A stretch of 10,615 nucleotides of DNA from an uncultured Clostridia bacterium (GTDB taxonomy: Bacteria > Bacillota > Clostridia > Oscillospirales > Ruminococcaceae), in contig CALMXN010000280.1 in assembly GCA_937871145.1 (NCBI GenBank), positions 1 through 10,615 of the forward strand, given 5' to 3'. Position 1 is the stretch's first letter. Each line of letters begins with the position of its first letter. Under the pieces are notes generated by a model that made no database searches, was not told the DNA's origin, and saw only the letters and a list, made by a program, of their open reading frames with translations. The position numbers and the translations under genes were made by a program. This document shows positions 7,566 through 10,615 of the stretch, in pieces.

Positions 7566-8240
7566 ATGGATAAGAATATTGAAATCAAAAATATATGCAA
7601 GAGCTTTGGCATAGGAGAAAACCGTACTCAGGTGCTGAAAAATATATCGTTAACTGTCCAAAAAGGAGAATTCATCTCCCTTATGGGTGCTTCGGGCAGC
7701 GGCAAATCCACACTTTTATATCTTCTTGGCGGACTTGATTCTCCCGACAGCGGAGAAATTATTCTTGGAGGCAAGGATATTGCTCGTATGAAGGATAAAG
7801 AACTTTCCCAATTCCGCCGAAATGAGCTTGGTTTTGCGTTCCAGTTTTTTAATCTGGTGCAAAATCTTTCTGTCGAGGATAATATAATGTTACCGCTCAT
7901 AATTGACGGAAGGAAGCCTGAGAAATATGCGGATAGGCTTTGTGAAATTCTTGATGTAACAGGACTCAGCGATAAGAGAAAAAGCTACCCCCATCAGCTT
8001 TCGGGGGGTCAGCAACAACGGTGTGCCGTAGCAAGAGCGGTGATTTATGAGCCTCGGATACTTCTTGCGGATGAGCCAACAGGAAACCTTGACAGCAAAA
8101 GCGGCGATGATATAATGAAACTTTTCAGAAGAATCAACAAGGAAAAAGGAATAACCATACTTATGGTGACTCATTCAGATAAATGTGCGGTTTATGCCGA
8201 CAGAATTATAACACTTTCAGACGGCCAGTTATCAGATTGA
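7566..8240 (+). CDS. ABC transporter ATP-binding protein, MacB/LolD type
   Basis: This complete 224-residue nucleotide-binding subunit has Walker A GASGSGKST (41-49), Q-loop Q93 in FAFQFFNLVQ, signature LSGGQQQR (145-152), Walker B ILLADE (165-170, with E170 catalytic), D-loop NLDS (174-177) and switch histidine H203. Its length and the sequences around Q93 and PTGNLDS fit the MacB/LolD/YknY group that works with FtsX-type permeases. It should form a dimer under the permease encoded just upstream. TAAGGGTG overlapping the permease stop serves as SD, nine bases before the start. ATP hydrolysis would drive conformational change in the outer domains of the permease. All catalytic motifs are intact. 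Confidence 0.96.
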   Translation: MDKNIEIKNICKSFGIGENRTQVLKNISLTVQKGEFISLMGASGSGKSTLLYLLGGLDSPDSGEIILGGKDIARMKDKELSQFRRNELGFAFQFFNLVQNLSVEDNIMLPLIIDGRKPEKYADRLCEILDVTGLSDKRKSYPHQLSGGQQQRCAVARAVIYEPRILLADEPTGNLDSKSGDDIMKLFRRINKEKGITILMVTHSDKCAVYADRIITLSDGQLSD

Positions 8241-8272
8241 AATTACGGTCGGATTATGTTATAATGGCTCAG
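8237..8272 (+). promoter_or_regulatory. Near-consensus internal promoter for the two-component genes
   Basis: TTGAAA at 8237-8242, overlapping the ATPase stop, is followed after exactly 17 bases by TATAAT at 8260-8265. TG precedes it at 8257-8258, making an extended -10. This is five of six -35 bases and a perfect -10. Transcription should begin near 8271-8272, only a few bases from the regulator's start codon. It would provide regulator and kinase independently of the upstream operon promoter. Confidence 0.75.
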
Positions 8273-8274
8273 AG

Positions 8275-8994
8275 GTGATCAGTATTAGAATAGCCGTTTG
8301 TGATGATGAAAAATATTTCAGCAATATGATTTGTGAAGCAATAAACAGTTTTTTTAACAGCCTTGATGTAATGTGTGTTCCGTTTTCTGATGGAGACAGT
8401 CTTATTGAGGCAACTGAAAAAGGTCAGCGGTTTGATGCTGTATTTCTTGATATAGAAATGCCCGGAACTGACGGTATGAAAACAGCTGCAAGGCTTCACG
8501 AGTTTTCCGCCCTGTTACCTGTAATATTTCTTACAAGCCATACTGAACTGGCAATGGATGGATATGAAGTAGGAGCTTTTCGCTTTCTGCAGAAGCCTGT
8601 TAAAGAAGAAAAGCTGTGGCAGACATTAACTGATCTTAATATATTATGCAGGGAGAAAACAGTCATCTCCTTAAAGGAAAGCGGCGAAGAGTACTTTATT
8701 TCACCTGAGGAAATTATATGTGCCGAGGCGGATAATAACACCGTGCGCTTTATTACCTGCCAACGTGAATATCGGGTAAGAATGAAAATTTCGGAAGCCG
8801 TAAGGCTTCTTGACAGTTCTACTGATTATTTTTGCAGAATACACCGCTCGGTTGTCGTTAATCTGGGACATATAGTAAGCCGTAACGACAAAGAAATTAA
8901 GCTTGATAACGACAATGTGTATCTCGTCAGCAAAAGCTACTCCGAAGAGCTTAAAAGCAGACTTATGCAATATATAAGAATTAACGCAAGATAG
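8275..8994 (+). CDS. LytTR-family response regulator (AgrA/LytR type)
   Basis: In the GTG-start numbering (239 residues), an N-terminal receiver domain (about 4-120) has the acidic pair D10/D11, phospho-acceptor D59 in FLDIEMPGTDG, T87 in FLTSH and K107 in FLQKPVK. A C-terminal LytTR DNA-binding domain (about 136-235) includes FCRIHRSVVVNLGHI, the family hallmark. LytTR proteins bind paired direct repeats and usually activate transcription. A target candidate is the 21-bp-periodic repeat at 2628-2663. The start is uncertain. GTG at 8275 overlaps the SD itself, AGGTGATC, which matches the 16S rRNA 3' end. ATT at 8284 lies eight bases beyond the GG of that SD and gives the usual family N-terminus MRIAVCDDE. 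The kinase gene follows ten bases after the stop, so the two form a pair. All phosphotransfer residues are present. Confidence 0.94.
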   Translation: MISIRIAVCDDEKYFSNMICEAINSFFNSLDVMCVPFSDGDSLIEATEKGQRFDAVFLDIEMPGTDGMKTAARLHEFSALLPVIFLTSHTELAMDGYEVGAFRFLQKPVKEEKLWQTLTDLNILCREKTVISLKESGEEYFISPEEIICAEADNNTVRFITCQREYRVRMKISEAVRLLDSSTDYFCRIHRSVVVNLGHIVSRNDKEIKLDNDNVYLVSKSYSEELKSRLMQYIRINAR

Positions 8995-9004
8995 GAAGAA
9001 AGAT

Positions 9005-10327
9005 ATGATAAACACATCCCGTTTTCTGATAGTGTTACTTCAGTTAATTTATATCACTGTATTCAGTTTCTGTACATTTACAACCCTGAAGCAGCTTTTT
9101 TACAGAAAAACAAAAAGGTACATTATTTTCTCGCTGAGTTCGGGGGCAGTAATGGGAATTATTATGCTGATACAGATTTTCTTATCGGAGAAAGAAATCA
9201 ATGTTTCTCCTGTTGTGGAAATATTCTACCTTCTTCACACAATTGTCGGCTGGTGTCTGATAACTGGCAGAAATGCGGACAGCTTGTTCTCGCTTATAAT
9301 GGCAGAGGTGTTTTCGGCAAGCATTATGAATAGTATGCAGACGGCATTGTTTTCATTGGCAGATAATTCTTCTGAATCCTTTATAAAAATCAATATTATG
9401 TATTGTGTAAGCTATGTGGTTTCGGTTATGTTCATACTTTTACTTGGTTTACTTGCGAAAAGTGAAGAAAGAGAACCTATGAGCAGACTGAATATTCTTC
9501 TGCTCACAAGCACTATGCTGATTACAACTTTATTGATAACTGACATGTACACATTATCAAATTATATTCCTGATGTGTCAGCAGACGCAATCATTCCGAC
9601 GGTGCTTATATTGATGGCGGTTACGGCACTACTGCTGCTATCTGTTAAAAGCACACAGGTAAAGCATTTCAGAGAATTAAACACTCTCAGTGAGCAATAT
9701 ATGACTGCACAGGCAAGACACTTTGAACAAACAAGATTAGCAGATGAGGAAATGCGGTTACTCAGACATGATATGAAAAACCACATCTTTACTCTGAGAG
9801 GCTTATATAATTCAGGTAAAATGAATGAACTGAAAGATTATCTTGAAACTATAAGTTCTGCCATAAATGAAACACAATCAACAGTATTCACAGGAAATGA
9901 AATTGCGGATTCTGTTTTAGCGGACAAAATGAGCCTGTCAGAAGCCTACGGTGCGGAAATTGTTGTTGATGGAAGCCTGAACGGACTTGCTGTTTCATCG
10001 GTAGCCTTATGTACAATACTTACAAACTTGCTGGATAATTCTATTGAAGCAGTAAAAAATTTGCCTGAAAATAAAAGAAGGATAGATTTTGCAGCAAAAA
10101 GAACAGGCAGCTTTTTCTACATTTCTATTAAAAACCCTTCTGCTGAATATGTGGACGTTTCACGAGAAATAATTTCAAGTAAGGAGGACATTAAAAATCA
10201 CGGTCTTGGACTAAGAAGTGTAAGAAAAGCAGTAAACGACTGTGAAGGTGCACTGGAGCTTAAGTGCAAGGAAATATCTGGCGCATATGAATTTACAACA
10301 GAGGTTACATTGCCTGTAAAGCAATAA
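9005..10327 (+). CDS. Multi-TM GHKL sensor histidine kinase (AgrC/HPK10-like)
   Basis: This 440-residue kinase has about six or seven N-terminal TM segments (about 7-27, 39-60, 68-87, 93-117, 130-151, 162-182, 195-214) with short loops and no large sensor domain. A helical linker and the H-box LRHDMKNH follow, with H255 the likely phosphorylated histidine. The C-terminal GHKL ATPase has N-box NLLDNSIEA (341-349) and G-box NHGLGLRSV (398-406). This architecture is typical of AgrC-like kinases that sense peptides through the membrane domain. The start is supported by AGGAAG about five bases upstream. It should phosphorylate the LytTR regulator encoded immediately before it. No peptide precursor or AgrB homologue is seen nearby, so the ligand is unknown. 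It could instead sense envelope stress or the transporter state. Confidence 0.93.
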   Translation: MINTSRFLIVLLQLIYITVFSFCTFTTLKQLFYRKTKRYIIFSLSSGAVMGIIMLIQIFLSEKEINVSPVVEIFYLLHTIVGWCLITGRNADSLFSLIMAEVFSASIMNSMQTALFSLADNSSESFIKINIMYCVSYVVSVMFILLLGLLAKSEEREPMSRLNILLLTSTMLITTLLITDMYTLSNYIPDVSADAIIPTVLILMAVTALLLLSVKSTQVKHFRELNTLSEQYMTAQARHFEQTRLADEEMRLLRHDMKNHIFTLRGLYNSGKMNELKDYLETISSAINETQSTVFTGNEIADSVLADKMSLSEAYGAEIVVDGSLNGLAVSSVALCTILTNLLDNSIEAVKNLPENKRRIDFAAKRTGSFFYISIKNPSAEYVDVSREIISSKEDIKNHGLGLRSVRKAVNDCEGALELKCKEISGAYEFTTEVTLPVKQ

Positions 10328-10403
10328 TATTGACGCAGGAATAACAGACATTAATACAGCTTTTGAAAAATAACAAGTGAGATTGTAGTATTTACGTTCT
10401 ACA

Positions 10404-10432
10404 CCTGAGAAACTGCACATTTCTTTCTCAGG
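10404..10432. repeat. Inverted repeat downstream of the kinase gene
   Basis: CCTGAGAAA (10404-10412) pairs perfectly with TTTCTCAGG (10424-10432) across an 11-base loop. There is no T-run on either strand, so it is not a standard intrinsic terminator. It may slow transcription, protect the 3' end of the kinase mRNA, or be a protein-binding site. Confidence 0.5.
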
Positions 10433-10566
10433 AAATATTCCGAGTATACCCTACATCATTTCCGCAATTTCCATAAGAAAAACGCTCACTTTTACAGCTC
10501 AAGAGTTGATAAAATTTCAAGAGAAACAGACAGTAAAATTTATAAGAGCCTTTTTCAAATATAATC

Positions 10567-10584
10567 TGAGGCAGCATTGCCTCA
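10567..10584. repeat. Short perfect hairpin near the right edge
   Basis: TGAGGCA (10567-10573) and TGCCTCA (10578-10584) form a 7-bp stem with a 4-base loop GCAT. It is followed by TCCCCTC rather than T-rich sequence, so a terminator is unlikely. Possible operator half-sites or the end of an unseen element; function unknown. Confidence 0.4.
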
Positions 10585-10615
10585 TCCCCTCGGAGAGCGC
10601 AAAGACTTATGATAG

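Larger units (their letters stand above)
10328..10615. other. Non-coding stretch after the kinase gene, no gene recognised
   Basis: No ORF here has a convincing start, SD site or recognisable family. No intrinsic terminator with a T-run follows the kinase stop. A frame lacking stops enters the right edge from about 10470 on the plus strand but has no ATG with SD in view. Two inverted repeats are listed separately. Confidence 0.6.

Noticed and set aside
7238..7612. Minus-strand 124-codon frame opposite the permease end and ATPase start
   Set aside because: It crosses the junction of two certain plus-strand genes; its hydrophobicity is a mirror of the permease TM codons.
8241..10327. An agr-type quorum-sensing locus
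   Set aside because: Kinase and regulator are of the AgrC/AgrA type, but no AgrB-like protease or short peptide precursor ORF is present in the window.
10330..10360. TTGACG followed by TAATAC, a possible promoter after the kinase
   Set aside because: The -10 matches only three of six consensus bases and no gene follows that I can support.

Overview
The window is low-GC DNA that reads cleanly with standard codons and good Shine-Dalgarno (SD) sites. A lipoprotein signal peptide, an AgrC-like GHKL sensor kinase and a LytTR response regulator point to a Gram-positive Bacillota bacterium. A clostridial gut or rumen lineage is plausible, but that is inference from composition and gene families.

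Layout. (1) Positions 1-2154, minus strand: the first 718 codons of a large restriction-modification-type protein that runs off the left edge. It has an N-terminal phospholipase D (PLD)-type nuclease domain followed by the N-6 adenine DNA methylase region of type IIG/ISP-like enzymes. (2) Positions 2155-2718: an intergenic stretch with two tiny plus-strand ORFs, each followed closely by a strong intrinsic terminator. Next come an exact 15-bp direct repeat at 21-bp periodicity and an extended -10 promoter. (3) Positions 2719-10327: six tightly packed plus-strand genes. They encode a small membrane-anchored protein of unknown function, an M13 (neprilysin/PepO-family) zinc metallopeptidase lipoprotein, a 10-TM FtsX-type ABC permease, its MacB/LolD-type ATPase, a LytTR response regulator, and a multi-TM GHKL histidine kinase. 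A near-consensus internal promoter lies between the ATPase and regulator genes. (4) Positions 10328-10615: no gene I can support, only inverted repeats.

How it may work together (inference). The kinase and regulator can be made from their own promoter. The phosphorylated LytTR regulator would then bind the paired direct repeats upstream of 2719. That site lies just upstream of a promoter with a good extended -10 and a poor -35, as expected for an activator-dependent promoter. This would switch on the anchored protein, the surface M13 peptidase and the ABC transporter. The gene set resembles a cell-envelope peptide response, such as defence against, processing of, or export of a peptide. No peptide precursor or AgrB-like maturation protease is visible, so the signal is unknown. 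The combination of an M13 lipoprotein, FtsX ABC transporter, LytTR/GHKL pair and small anchored protein is the most unusual content here.
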